From NCBI RefSeq assembly GCF_019279795.1, contig NC_056726.1, forward strand, positions 1,135,381,182-1,135,445,181: a DNA stretch of 64,000 nt, in the 5' to 3' direction. Numbering within the stretch: the first letter of the stretch is position 1; each line of letters opens with the position of its first letter. The notes beneath the pieces were generated by a model, which saw nothing but the letters and a program-made list of their open reading frames with translations, had not been told where the DNA came from and did not search any database. This DNA is from Protopterus annectens. Taxonomy: Eukaryota; Chordata; Ceratodontiformes; Protopteridae. The position numbers and the translations under genes were made by a program. Shown piece after piece: positions 35,740-46,249 of this stretch.

Positions 35740-36345
35740 AACTGTCTTGTGTGAGATATGTCACTTCTATTGTATGGAATGCTTTCTACATGGCCCACCT
35801 CATAACTTGTAAGTAAAGGTATCTTATCCAGGGCCAAAGAAGTCATAACATCTCTGTATTCTTCTCTTATAAGGCCAATTATTGAGTACAATGCCCTCTT
35901 TGGCATGTACCTCGCAAAGCACATGCAGCAGCTGGACAGACCACAGAGGCTTCTCACCATGAGAATCCAGGGCCTCAAACAACTACCCTAAACAGATAGG
36001 CTAAAAGCCCTGTCCCTCTACTCAGTTTCATACAGACTCCTCAGAGGTGACCCCTGTCTGCCATACAAAGCAATCTCAAACCCCACCTTGATGGGACTGC
36101 TGCATATCCACAAGTCAAGCTCCACTCAAGTAACCAGCATGCGTGACCTCAACCTGGTCTGTGACATCAATAGAACTTGTTGGGTGGACAGATTTGTGTC
36201 CCAGACTCTACCTCAGCTGTGGAATAGACTCTTTCCCCATGTCAAGTAGAGTACCTCATTATCCCTTTTGAAGCACAATCTGGATGACTGGATGGGAAAC
36301 AGAAAATACACCCCTGGGATTCCACTGTGTCCCTGCTGGACAGGG
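35740..36345 (+). mobile_element. CR1-like LINE inserted in the Crypton, left part
   Basis: Plus-strand 3' part of a CR1: NAFYMAHLI (35785), LIRPIIEYNALFGMYLAKHM (35870), LTMRIQGLKQLP, SVSYRLLRGDPCLPYKAI, DINRTCWVDRFVSQTLPQLW and LDDWMGNRKYTPGIPL. Frameshifts and stops are present. It is cut at 36345 by a minus-strand CR1 and its 3' end continues at 36741. Confidence 0.88.
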
Positions 36346-36740
36346 GTATAGGTTCATAGGTTCATAGGTTCATAGGTTCATACTAGGCTATGCCCCTAGG
36401 GCATTTTATTTAAGCCTAGCCCAGTGTGGGGCTTCACCACCCCTTTCGGGTAAACTCCACGATCTCCCCATCCACTGTCAAGATTAGACGGTATGCACGA
36501 CTGAGAGAGCTGTTTTTTCTCAGTCGGGCATGGTATGACATATGTTTGATGAGGAACTTTGGCTGGCACCAGTTATCCATTTCTATGAGACTCTCTGGAG
36601 GATGTCTGTGTCTGATGGAGTGTCAATTATGGGACATGGGGGCACCAGCAACTAACCCTGTGTGTTCTGTCCTTGAGCCAGTTTGCAACCCATCTTGTGA
36701 CATATGGGTTTACATCTAAGCTGGTGTATCAGGTGCTGAC
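36346..36740 (-). mobile_element. CR1-like LINE nested in a CR1, internally deleted
   Basis: Minus-strand CR1 with four TTCATAGG octamers at 36346-36380 and the closing motif ATACTAGGCTATGCCCC. A large internal deletion joins the 3' UTR and last codons to the part coding the residues around NWCQPKFLIKHM and the segment before it. It shows that CR1 invaded CR1 here as at 13757. Confidence 0.85.
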
Positions 36741-36830
36741 TTGTGTAAACTTGGCTAAACTCTTGGCTAGGCTTATAAGGGCCTCTGGCCCAATAGCCTA
36801 GTAACTTCCTATGGTCCAACGATCCTATGA
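36741..36830 (+). mobile_element. 3' end of the split CR1
   Basis: CTTGGCTAGGCTTATAAGGG, AATAGCCTAGTAAC and TCCTATGGTCCAACGATCCT are the closing words and worn octamers of the CR1 interrupted at 36345. The Crypton frame resumes directly after. Confidence 0.8.
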
Positions 36831-37566
36831 TAATAGTCCTTCATTTCCATGTCTTGTGAATAGCAGTTGTAGATCAAACCAGACTTTTCTGATGGGAATG
36901 TACTTGGCTGTTTCTCAGTTGTGTTATTTCTTGTATTGTTAGTGGGTGGTCATGTTCTGCTGTATCTTTTCCTTGTCTTCTGTAATTTTTAATTACTGAT
37001 TTAAATACATTATTTGCATTTGTTAGACGTATATCTGTAATTATGTTAATCTTTCTATTTAATGATGTTTGTTTATATATCTGTTGAGTCTTGCACATAG
37101 GGATACAAATACACTTATTACATATTCTTTTCCTTTCGTGTTTCGTACTGTAGCATAGAATTCTTGAAGTATTGTGTTTAAGTTTTCTGGTGTAATTATG
37201 TGCATGTCTGCTGTAGTTTTCTTTTGTTTTTCCAGTTTTGAAATATATTTATAGCCCAGTGTGTTTGTTTTTTTGTACTTGCTTCTTTTTTTCTAATTCT
37301 AGTATTTCTACCTCTCTAGGTGTTTTTTTCTGTGTGCCTTGTGTGAGGTTTCTGTGTTGTATTGATTTTAATTTTTTTTTACCTTTCTGAAGTGTATGAG
37401 TTGTCACATTGTTCTCATGTCTATGGGACTTGTTATGTTACAGTACTTCCTGTTCTTGCAGTTGGAGAACTTCCTTGCTTGTTGACGGTTTACTTATGGC
37501 TTCTGGTATGTTGTCAAATATTTCTTCTATTTCACTATCCATTATAAGGTCGAAGTTTACTTCCAT

Positions 37567-38129
37567 TTTATTAGTTTTTTCTGTGGTATCTGTTTTTGAT
37601 GTTTTTCTTTCTCCATTTACAGTGTTTTTGATATAAGAAGGCTTGTGTATGCTTGTAAAGGGATGTAATAAAATAGGGGAGTGTGGTTGTTAATGTGGTG
37701 TCTGTAGTGTTGTTTGATATTTTTTAATTGCAGGAAAGCAATTTTTATACTTGTTAAATGCAGGGAAGTAGCTTCCGTATATCATTTTTTTAAATGGTTT
37801 CATGTTATTTTTACATATGCGGTCAGATACAGAGGTATGTTTACATGGCAGGATGCTTGTTTCTTTCCTGGTAGTTCTTTCAAAGTTCAGATTACCAACT
37901 TGCAGACAGTGAAGTTGTTGGGGTTTTTAGTAATTCTTTTCATGAAGTACAAGCATGTTTGCATCACTGGGTGGGTCTTAATATTTTCTGTTACTGTTAT
38001 AATTTTATTTTATTTATTTATTTTTTTTTATTTGCGACTAACTTCTGTACCATTAATGGTTGCCTTTTTAAGTTAGCCATCAGAGAACTTATATTTCTGC
38101 TTGACTCCATCCCTTGCTGCAGCTTATGT
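37567..38129. other. no recognisable gene; possible Crypton flank
   Basis: T-rich on the plus strand, upstream of the Crypton start. It may hold its promoter. No motif is firm. Confidence 0.35.
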
Positions 38130-39776
38130 GCACACGTTGACCAGATCTCTTGCCTCATCATAGCAGTTGCTACTTAAAGCTCTCCATACCTGTCATCAAT
38201 TGGGAAGTCTACTCACCCATAAAGTGAATTGTACTGACAGCGAAAGCCCCAGCAACACGCAAGACTTAACATTAGTCCCTTGCCTCATCATAGCGGTTGC
38301 TACCAACGCACTTCACACCCATCGTCAGTCGGGAAGTCTACCCACCCCAAAAGTGAATTGTACTGACGGTGAAAGCCCCAGCAACACACAAGACTTAGCA
38401 TTAGTCCACTGCCTCATCATAGCAGTTGCTACTTAAGACACTCCATACCTGTCATCAATCGGAAAGTCTACCCACCACCAAAGTGAATTGTACTGATGGT
38501 GAATGCCTCAGCAAGACACAAAACTTAACATTATTATGTGTACTTCTGCCCCTTTTGTAATGGTGTGAGTTATTAAGTCTGTACAGCCTGGTTCAGCTGC
38601 GCACATTCACTGCAACCCCCTCTTTGTTTTTTCCTCCTGTCCTTTTCTGTCAATAACTAGTCCCTCTTGCTCTGTTCACTGTAATATAGTACTTGTCCAA
38701 ACCCATTAGTTGTCTACATAGTCCATTCTTGCTCTCGTTTTTTTCCCTCTCACTTCCTTTCCTCTCTACTCTGTGCTCTATGCTTTAACTGTGCTACTGT
38801 AGGTCTTTGCTTAGCCCAAAAGCAAAATGTTCTAATATTGGTTTTAATTATTCTATATATTCCTGCTTCTGCTTTCTCACCAACATTTTAGGCACTAAAG
38901 ATAACAGCTAAGAGAATAGTTGCTGTACACGTAACTGCCTGCTGTTAGCTCCATCTGACCTTACTGATTGTTTTTCCTTCCTCCTCCTCTTCCCTCTGCT
39001 TTCCTGCCAATCTGGCCCTGCTTTATTCACTCTTGCTTTACTTGGGCTACACTCCACTCATCTACCTTACCCTACCCCCATTCCCACCCAGCCCTGTTTT
39101 CAGCTACATTTATTGCTAACCACTCCCAACCACTACCCCTTCACCCCTCCCCACTGTCTACTCTCCTTCCAATTACATCCAATCTGGCATTTCTCACTTC
39201 CACTCCCAATAATTACCCCACCATCTAATCCCCTCCCATCTCTCTGGGAACATACTACGTTTGGCAACCACACTTCTATTTACTTTACTCCTAATCATAC
39301 CTCATACTGTCTTTATCATCTTGAATGTCCTCTCTCTTTTCGTTATCAAAATAATGCTTAATTTACTACTAGCAATTCCACTGCTTACTATCCTCACACT
39401 ATCCACATCCTACCATTGACCCCCTGACTTATACCCCAGTCTTACACTTACACTCCCACAGTCCCTCAACCTACATATTTCTCCTTCCCAACAACACCCT
39501 CACTTTTCACATATCACTTTACAACATCTCTACAGACACAAACATTGTATCCACTTCACTTTCCTCCCTAAACTCAAAACCCAATACAGTCACCCTCACC
39601 TTCCTATGTATACTCCCTCTACTACCATACTCACCCTACTTCTCGCAGGTGATATACATCCAAACCCTGTCCTCTTACCAGATCTACTCTTCCCCTAACC
39701 TCCCCTTCTTCCACCTCAACCCCAACTTCCTCCTTAACCCATAGCACCACAGCCATCAGAAACACACCTCTAAAAC
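38130..39776 (+). mobile_element. L2-like LINE, 5' region (5' repeats, ORF1-like part)
   Basis: Plus-strand 5' portion of an L2-like LINE. It starts with three 130-bp repeats, followed by a long pyrimidine-rich leader. Near 39640 it shows LLLAGDIHPNP, the start of the region before the endonuclease; the same residues occur as QAGDIHPNSGP in the inverted L2 at 58735-60180. The endonuclease and RT are absent because the copy stops at 39776, where a transposon fragment begins. Short Pro/Ser/Leu-rich frames such as 38968-39228 are not clearly a protein. Confidence 0.6.
38151..38540 (+). repeat. 130-bp tandem repeat, 3 copies, at the 5' end of an L2
   Basis: Units begin TGCCTCATCATAGC at 38151, 38281 and 38410 (spacing 130 and 129). 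They share GGAAGTCTAC, AAAGTGAATTGTACTGA and CCAGCAACAC. Identity is about 85-90 percent by eye. The position at the front of a LINE leader fits promoter monomers. Confidence 0.92.
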
Positions 39777-39870
39777 ATACCAAATTCCTTGGTATTTCCC
39801 AGTTTTGAGGGCAATCTGGTAGGGTGCCATGAATTCCTGAGTGGCCCCTTCAAATCACAAATATTTTTGT
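39777..39870 (+). repeat. fragment related to 10330-10419
   Basis: CATACCAAATTCCTTGGTAT, CCAGTTTTGAGG and GGGTGCCATGAATTCCTGA match the minus strand at 10419-10330 with few changes. It seems to truncate the L2 on its left. Confidence 0.65.
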
Positions 39871-39972
39871 TGCAATTATTTTTTTCAGAGAATTTCTCAG
39901 TAAAAGAGTACATGGCAAACTCATAATGCAGAGTGGCAAATCTGGGCAATGTGCACACACTTTAACACACTT

Positions 39973-39974
<2 letters not shown>

Positions 39975-40051
<77 letters not shown>

Positions 40052-40054
40052 CAC
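39975..40054. repeat. (CA)n microsatellite
   Basis: CA run of about 37 units with one CG variant near its right end. Confidence 0.97.
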
Positions 40055-40494
40055 CGTTATGGGTTAGTCAGTTTACCTGCAGCATGTTTATAGCAATTAG
40101 GAAGAAAATGGAGCACTAAGCAGCAAAGCACACAAACAGAGAGAAGACATGCATACTCTACTCAGAATGAAGCTCACATCCTGGTACTGAACCAGCAAAG
40201 CAAGTATGACAAAGCCATTTACCACACTCTGTGCAAGGCCCAAGGCTGATACATAACTTCTACTCCTCCTGAGAGAGCCATTATTTTCTTAAGCTAATGT
40301 GACCCCCCCCCTCCATTTTTCATTTTGATGCAGAGGTAATGTCACGAACATACCACCATAGACAGCATAGACTGCATAAATTCCTTTATTTAAAAGGAAT
40401 TCCTTGAAGAGAAAAGATAAAATCCTTCAAAATGGATAAAAGTCCTTCAAGAGGAGTAAAACGCACAAGGTATAGTGTAAAGGTGCACCGTTCA

Positions 40495-40531
40495 GGATAA
40501 GCACTTTTGGGATTACCCTTCCTCAGATCCT
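40495..40531 (-). ncRNA. hammerhead-like motif, left arm
   Basis: On the minus strand, GGAT precedes CTGAGGA, a GGG/CCC hairpin and AAAAG, then TGCTTATCC. CUGANGA and the pairing of GGAT with ATCC fit a hammerhead, but GAA of the core reads AAA here. Confidence 0.4.
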
Positions 40532-41315
40532 GTTTCCGGTAGTGAGATTTTCTCAATTAAAAGTGATCTTAGTCAATCAGAATGCTAACATTAGCCAAGA
40601 CCTCCATTATAAACTAATACTAGATCATCCAATTGAAATAGCTAGGAAAACACACCTTTCAGTTGTATCCAATCACTGGTGTGTATTATAACTTCTCATC
40701 CTTAGTATAGGTTTTAATAGTACCACACCATTTAAACCAGGTTCACAATCAGCTCTCAAATTAATAATCCAATTAATTTCAGCAACTTCAGTTCGATTGT
40801 TCACATCCCTTCCCCTTACATCTTCAGAAAGTAGTTGTAATACCATAAATTTAAAAGAATATGAAGGATGCGTTTTTACGTGTTGGGCCAAAGCATTCGT
40901 TTTAATTTGATTCGCGATATCTTATATATGCCAAAGGATTATTTCCTTAAAGTGACAATCAGTCTTGCCTACATAGTAGGCACTGCAGTTCTGACAGTTG
41001 GCCACATATACTAAATGTTTGCTGTTACAAATGGCTCGTACTTTCAGAGAATAAACCAGACCAGTAATTGGATGGCAAAAGGAGCTAGAGACATCTGTAT
41101 ACTGACATGCCTTGGATCTTCCATGCTTAACAGTCTCTTTTCTGGCTTCAGTTTTCTATTTTAATACATGCCAATGACTGGATACAACTGAAAGGTGTGT
41201 TTTTCTAGCTATTTCAATTGGATGATCTGCTATTGGTTTATACTGGAGATGTTGGCTAATGCTAGCATTTTGACTGACTGAAATCACTTTTAAGACCATC
41301 ACACTACCAGAAACA

Positions 41316-41351
41316 AGATCTGAGGAAGGGCAATCCTGAAAGCTCTTATCC
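41316..41351 (+). ncRNA. hammerhead-like motif, right arm
   Basis: GAT, CTGAGGA, hairpin AGGGCAATCCT, GAAA, GCTCTT, ATC. The CUGANGA and GAA core bases are present (N7 may be any base). Stem I pairs GAT with ATC. Penelope-like elements are known to carry such ribozymes in their terminal repeats. Activity is not implied. Confidence 0.45.
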
Positions 41352-41469
41352 TGAATGGTGCACCTTTACATTATACCTTGTGTGTTTTACTCCTCTTGAA
41401 GGACTTTTATCCATTTCTAAGGATTTTATCTTTTCACTTTAAGGAATTCATTTTTAAAAAAGGAATAAA

Positions 41470-43413
41470 GGACTATCACATATGAGAATAATGATTTACA
41501 TCCAATTACAGAAGACCTCAGGTCCCATTCCATACTAGAAGTCCCATTCCCCCACTGGTCCAAGAAAAGGAATTCTATGGTCAATGACATGTTGATTTTT
41601 TTGGATTTTTAACCAATGACAAGTGTTTCTTCTAATCCTGATGCTCCTCTACACTATGTTTTTCAAATGCAAATGTCGTGAAACAAAGTACTTTACATAC
41701 AGGATTAATACTGTTAGAGCATTCATCTGCCTAGGAGCATAATAAAATTATTGATTCTGAGCCATGACCTGTTTGACTGACATGTTTATGGAGCTTTTTA
41801 ATATTTATGCTTGGTATCATGTTTTAGTTTTGTTCCTGACCTTGCTAACTGTTCTGTCAGCACTAGCACTGGTACTCAGAGCGGGCACACCTTGAAAGCT
41901 AGTTCCTGGTGTATTTTTGGATCTGATTTGTTACACTCTATGCAACTGACAAAGAAATTAACTCTTTAATTTAAAACACTCATTAAAACAAGGTTCTTAC
42001 TAGAGCACATTATCTCAGAAATTAGGTCATAGTGTCTGGGCCAGCTTGCCACATTTATTTCAGTGGTAGATTTAAGATGGCGGAGAGTGCAAGCATTCTG
42101 GTACCCGGGATTAATTGAACTGTGTAGCATAAAACAAGCAAAGTATTCATGTATGGCTTTTTTTCCATTTGATCTTCAGTGTTTTACCATAAAGATACAT
42201 ATTTTACAAGGACCAGAACAACTTTATGATGTAGAATCAGGGATTTTTTTGAAAAAAAAAAATCAAATAAAGAAATAAGGAACCAGTACTATAATTAAAG
42301 CAGTTTCTTGCTTGTGCAAAAACATGCCTTTCTGGTAATTTAGAGTAAGCTGTCAGATGCAGGTGACAGACTGGATTTTGCAAGGGAAGTTGGGCTGAAA
42401 TGAGTTTACTGTCTTAGGAGCTTTATTGAGCATGTATAGCATAGTGCACTACTTTATTATTTTTTTTCTTAATTTTTTTTTTTTGGCATTATAAAATGCT
42501 GGTCAACGGCGTGACAAATAGGTTTAGTCAGAGACTGGGACAGTATGTGGGGGCCCATGGAGGAAATTTATCAGACCAACCTGCTATGGTAAAACTAAGG
42601 GATCTTGGAACCTGGACTTGGTAACAAGAAAATTCTGAATATTTTGAATAACTTTTAGATTGTTATTGTATTGTAGCACCTTAAGAGTATCTTGTTTTGT
42701 TATCCTTGCTTAATAATGTCCCAACATGTTCTTCAGATAATTTGAAGTAGCATTTATTGGTTGAATATTGTTTTTATTTTGGTGGAGGCAAGGGTGCAAA
42801 TATCATATGATGAGTTAATGTGGATACATGTAGATAGTGATTTGGCAAAGTTGGCAATTCATAAAGGAGTAGTAGTGCCTGGCATTCTAGTATACCTGCA
42901 TTGCACACATTCTATCTTCCTTAGTTAAAATATGTATGTTTCTACTAATTGTTTTTTTTTTTAGATAAATCTTCTACTTTAGTACCATGAATGGGCTAAA
43001 CTTACAAAGGTGGTGGCTGTACATGCAGGACAGCACTATGCTGTGGTACTTTTGCTGCTGTTGAGATGAGTCATAATAATAGTAAAGAAATCAGATTTAT
43101 GTATTTGTTGTGAAATTAATATGGTTTAAAATCACTGTTTCATTTAGGACACACTTGGCAATGAGCAAATCACCCAATTGATGTTTAGCTTTTAGATTTT
43201 CTCCAGGTTTGACTAATTATTGTGACTTCAAAGGAAGTCATATGTATTTGAGTTCAGTTGAAGTTCATGGTCTTGGCCTCAGAAATTAATGAGGGATAGA
43301 CAATTTTTGGAGGAAGGAATGAGTGACTTCAGGTGAGTTGATAACAGATTAGAGTATGCAGTCAGCCAGAGGCCCTACCACTGAAGTAGCAGGAAGCAAG
43401 AGAAGGCATGTTT

Positions 43414-43477
<64 letters not shown>

Positions 43478-43640
43478 GCTGCTTCATTGTTCCTTTTTAT
43501 TTACAAAAGAACTGCAGCATTATTCTTTTGGAAAACAAAAATAACTACACAATTTTTTTCAGATATCTACCACAGACTTCCCATCAACAATAACAATATT
43601 GCCACTTTTTAAACAATTGTTTCTGTAACACCAGCAACTG
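41470..43640. repeat. 2.26-kb tandem duplication, copy A
   Basis: Unit of unknown nature running from about CTATCACATATGAGAATAAT to CACCAGCAACTGCATT. It shares almost every line with copy B at an offset of 2259 bp, with about 95 percent identity by eye. No protein frame survives. It contains a TG microsatellite near its right end. Its left edge meets the right arm of the Penelope-like fragment. Confidence 0.92.
43416..43477. repeat. (TG)n microsatellite in copy A
   Basis: TG run of about 30 units, at the same place as the run in copy B. Confidence 0.97.
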
Positions 43641-43728
43641 CATTCCATTCCAAGCAGCAACCAGTGATAAATTACATGATACTTCCCTCTACAAGAGGCA
43701 AATAATGTATCCTTATTGGCTGTGTGAT

Positions 43729-45665
43729 GGCCTATCGCATATGAGAATAATGATTTGCATCCAATTGCAGAACACCTCAGGTCCCATTCCATATTAGAAG
43801 TCGCATTTCACCACTTGTCCAAGAAAAGGAATTCTATGGTCAATGACATGTTGATTTTTTTGGATTTTTAACCAATGACAAGTGTTTCTTCTAATCCTGA
43901 TGCTCCTCTACACTATGATTTCAAATGTAAATATCATGAAACAAAGTACTTTACATACATGATTAACACTGTTAGAGCACTCATCTGCCTAGGAGCATAA
44001 TAAAATGATTGATTCTGAGCCATGACATGCTTGACTGACATGTTTCTGGAGCTTTTTAACATTTATGCTTGGTATGTTTTTGTTTTGTTCCTGACCTTGC
44101 TAACTGTCCTGTCGACACTAGCATTGGTACTCAGAACGGGCATACCTTGAAAGTTAGTTCCTGGTGTATTTTTGGATCTGATTTGTTACACTCTGTACAA
44201 CTGACAAAGAAATTAACTCTTTTAATTTAAAACACATTAAAACAAGGTTCTTACTAGAACATATTATCTCAGAAAGTAGGTCATAGTGTCTGGGCCAGCT
44301 TAGCACATTTATTTCAGTGGTGGATTTAAGATGGCTGAGAGTGCAAGCATTCTGGTACCCGAGATTAATTGAACTGTGTAGCGTAAAGCAAGCAAAGTAT
44401 TCACTTATGGCTTTTTTTCCATGAAACATACTCTGTAGTCAGTGACTTTGATCTTCAGTGTTTTACCATAAAGGTACATATTTTACAAGGACCAGAACAA
44501 CTTTATGATGTACAACCAGGGATATTTTTGGGAAAAAAAAAACAAAGAAATAAGACATCAGTACCAGAATTAAAGCAGTTTCTTGCTTGTGCAAAAACAT
44601 GCCTTTCTGGTAATTTACAGTAAGCTGTGAGATGCACGTGACAGACTGGATTTTGTGGGGTTGAAACGAGTTTTCTGTCTGAGGAGCTTTATTCGTTGTT
44701 TGAGCATGTGTAGCATACTGCACTACTTTATTATTTTTTTTCTTAATTTTTTTGGGGGGCATTATAAAATGCTGGTCAATGGTTAGTCAGAGACTGGGAC
44801 AGTATGTGTAGGCCCATGGAGGAAATTTATCGGATCAACCTGCTATGGTAAAACTAAGGGATCTTGGAACCTGGACTTGGTAACAAGATACTTCTGAATA
44901 TTTTGAATAACTTTGATTGTTATTGTATTGTAGCACCTTAAGAGTACATTGTTTTGTTATCCTTGCTTAATTACGTCCAACATGTTCTTTAGATAATTTG
45001 AAGTAGCATTTATTGGTTGAATATTGTTTTTATTTTGGTGGGGGCAAGGGTGCAAATATCATATGAAGAGTTAGTGTGGGTACATGTAGATAGTGATTTG
45101 GCAAAGTTGGCAATTCATAAAGGAGTAGTAGTGCCTGGCATTCTAGTATACCTGCATTGCACACTGTCTATCTTCCTTAGTTAAAATATGTATGTTTCTA
45201 CTAATTTTTTTTTTAATTAAATCTTCTACTTTAGTACCATGAATCGGCTAAACTTACAAAGGTGGTGGCTGTACATACAGGAGCTGCTCTATGCTTTGGT
45301 ACTTTTGCTGCTGTTGAGATGAGTCATAATAATAGTAAAGAAATCAGATGTATATATTTGTTGGGAAATTAATATGGTTTAAATCACTGTTTTATTTAGC
45401 ACACACTTGGCAACAAGCAAATCACCAAACTGATTTTTAGCTTTTAGATTTTTTCCAGGTTTAACTAATTATTGTTGTGACTTAAAAGGAAATCATATGT
45501 ATTTGAGTTTTGCTGAAGTTCATTCTCCTGGCATCAGAAATTAGTGAGGGATAGACAAATTTTGAAGAACGGAATGAGTGACTTCAGGTGAGTTGATAAC
45601 AGATTAGAGTAGGCAGTCAGCCAAAGACCCTACCACTGAAGTAGCAGGAAGCAAGGGAAGGCATG

Positions 45666-45711
<46 letters not shown>

Positions 45712-45950
45712 GTGTGTGTGTGTGTGCGCACGTGCATGCGCACACCTAACAACAAATAAGGAACTAACCCACTTCAAATATTGTTGCTTCATCGCTCCTA
45801 TATATTTACAAAAGAACTGTAGCATTATTCTTGTGGAAAACAAAAATAACTACACAAACATTTTTCAGATGTCTACCACAGACTTCCCATCAACAATAAC
45901 AATATTGCCACTTTGTAAAAAATTGTTTCTGCTACACCAGCTACTGCATT
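43729..45950. repeat. 2.26-kb tandem duplication, copy B
   Basis: Direct copy of 41470-43640, starting CTATCGCATATGAGAATAAT and ending at CACCAGCTACTGCATT. Differences are scattered substitutions, small indels and about 45 extra bases after its TG run (45730-45780). About 90 bp (43641-43728) of unshared sequence separate the copies. Confidence 0.92.
45667..45727. repeat. (TG)n microsatellite in copy B
   Basis: TG run with two CG variants, continuing into GCGCACGTGCATGCGCAC, which copy A lacks. Confidence 0.97.
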
Positions 45951-46021
45951 ATTGCACTTAAAGTCTGTTTTGAAAGCAAATGTGTGTGGCTCTTTTGTAT
46001 TTTGTTGTCTATTCTCTAATT

Positions 46022-46127
46022 TGCATTTGAATGTTGGTATCCCACAATTACATCGGAGTGGGTGGGGTTACATAATTATGCATGCAAACTGCATGCTAAT
46101 CAGCGTACAGATTTGTACCTATTTTTC
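46022..46127 (+). repeat. dispersed repeat, inverted partner of 5487-5583
   Basis: TTTGCATTTGAATGTTGGTA, TCCCACAATTACATC, GGGTGGGGTTACATAATTAT and GTACAGATTTGTACC match the minus strand of 5487-5583. It ends exactly where the CR1 tail begins at 46128. Confidence 0.7.
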
Positions 46128-46249
46128 ATAGGTTCATAGGTTCATAGGTTCATACTAGGCTATCTGCCCTGGGGCAATTATAAGCCTAGCCCGATTCTGT
46201 ATGGCTTACGCCACCCCTTGATTTGAGTATACTGTGCCCTTTTTAAGGT

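Larger units (their letters stand above)
35259..37566 (-). mobile_element. Crypton tyrosine-recombinase fossil (KIAA1958/DUF3504-like)
   Basis: Minus-strand gene of a Crypton, a DNA transposon that moves by a tyrosine recombinase. It opens at ATG 37566 with MEVNFDLIMDSEIEEIFDNI. The core-binding part is at about 37240-37110, with LNTILQEFYATVRNTKGKEY and SLCARLNRYI, then TNANNVFKSVIKNYRRQGK and LTIQEITQLR at 37098-36880. After nested CR1 insertions (35740-36830) the catalytic half follows at 35600-35259: METWYSTKPMGRNYLSKML, NHSLRETAVTLLSQSG (R), VTGHKSETSLHSYY (H and Y) and PSLDEFKT to a stop at 35259. Thus the Arg, His and Tyr active-site residues are all in place. A stop after SGMEA and frame changes elsewhere, besides the insertions, make it dead. 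The vertebrate proteins KIAA1958, ZMYM2 and QRICH1 carry the same domain. Insertion of LINEs argues against a living host gene. Confidence 0.82.
40380..41468 (-). mobile_element. Penelope-like element fragment with GIY-YIG endonuclease
   Basis: Minus-strand frames between two inverted arms read LVYVANCQNCSAYYVGKT (about 41010-40960) and then ALAQHVKTHPSYSFKFMVLQ with NNRTEVAEINWIINLRA (40895-40745). This is the GIY-YIG nuclease module that ends Penelope-like retroelements: NC.....YVGKT, a later AxH, and E in WIINLR. The arms, 40380-40692 and 41155-41468, are reverse complements of about 310 bp at roughly 88 percent identity. An inverted partial terminal repeat upstream of a 5'-truncated body is known for this family. 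The RT domain is absent. Both arms hold a hammerhead-like core (see separate entries). Confidence 0.75.

Noticed and set aside
35259-37566. Living KIAA1958-like host gene
   Set aside because: LINE insertions split the frame and stops are present, so it is treated as a transposon fossil.
38968-39361. Proline-rich host proteins
   Set aside because: The pyrimidine-rich sequence matches the leader of L2-like elements in character and precedes GDIHPNP, so it is read as L2 5' sequence.
43356-43612. Cys/Val-rich small proteins
   Set aside because: They are translations of a TG microsatellite; the same holds for the frames at 16984-17190, 39850-40050 and 45604-45961.
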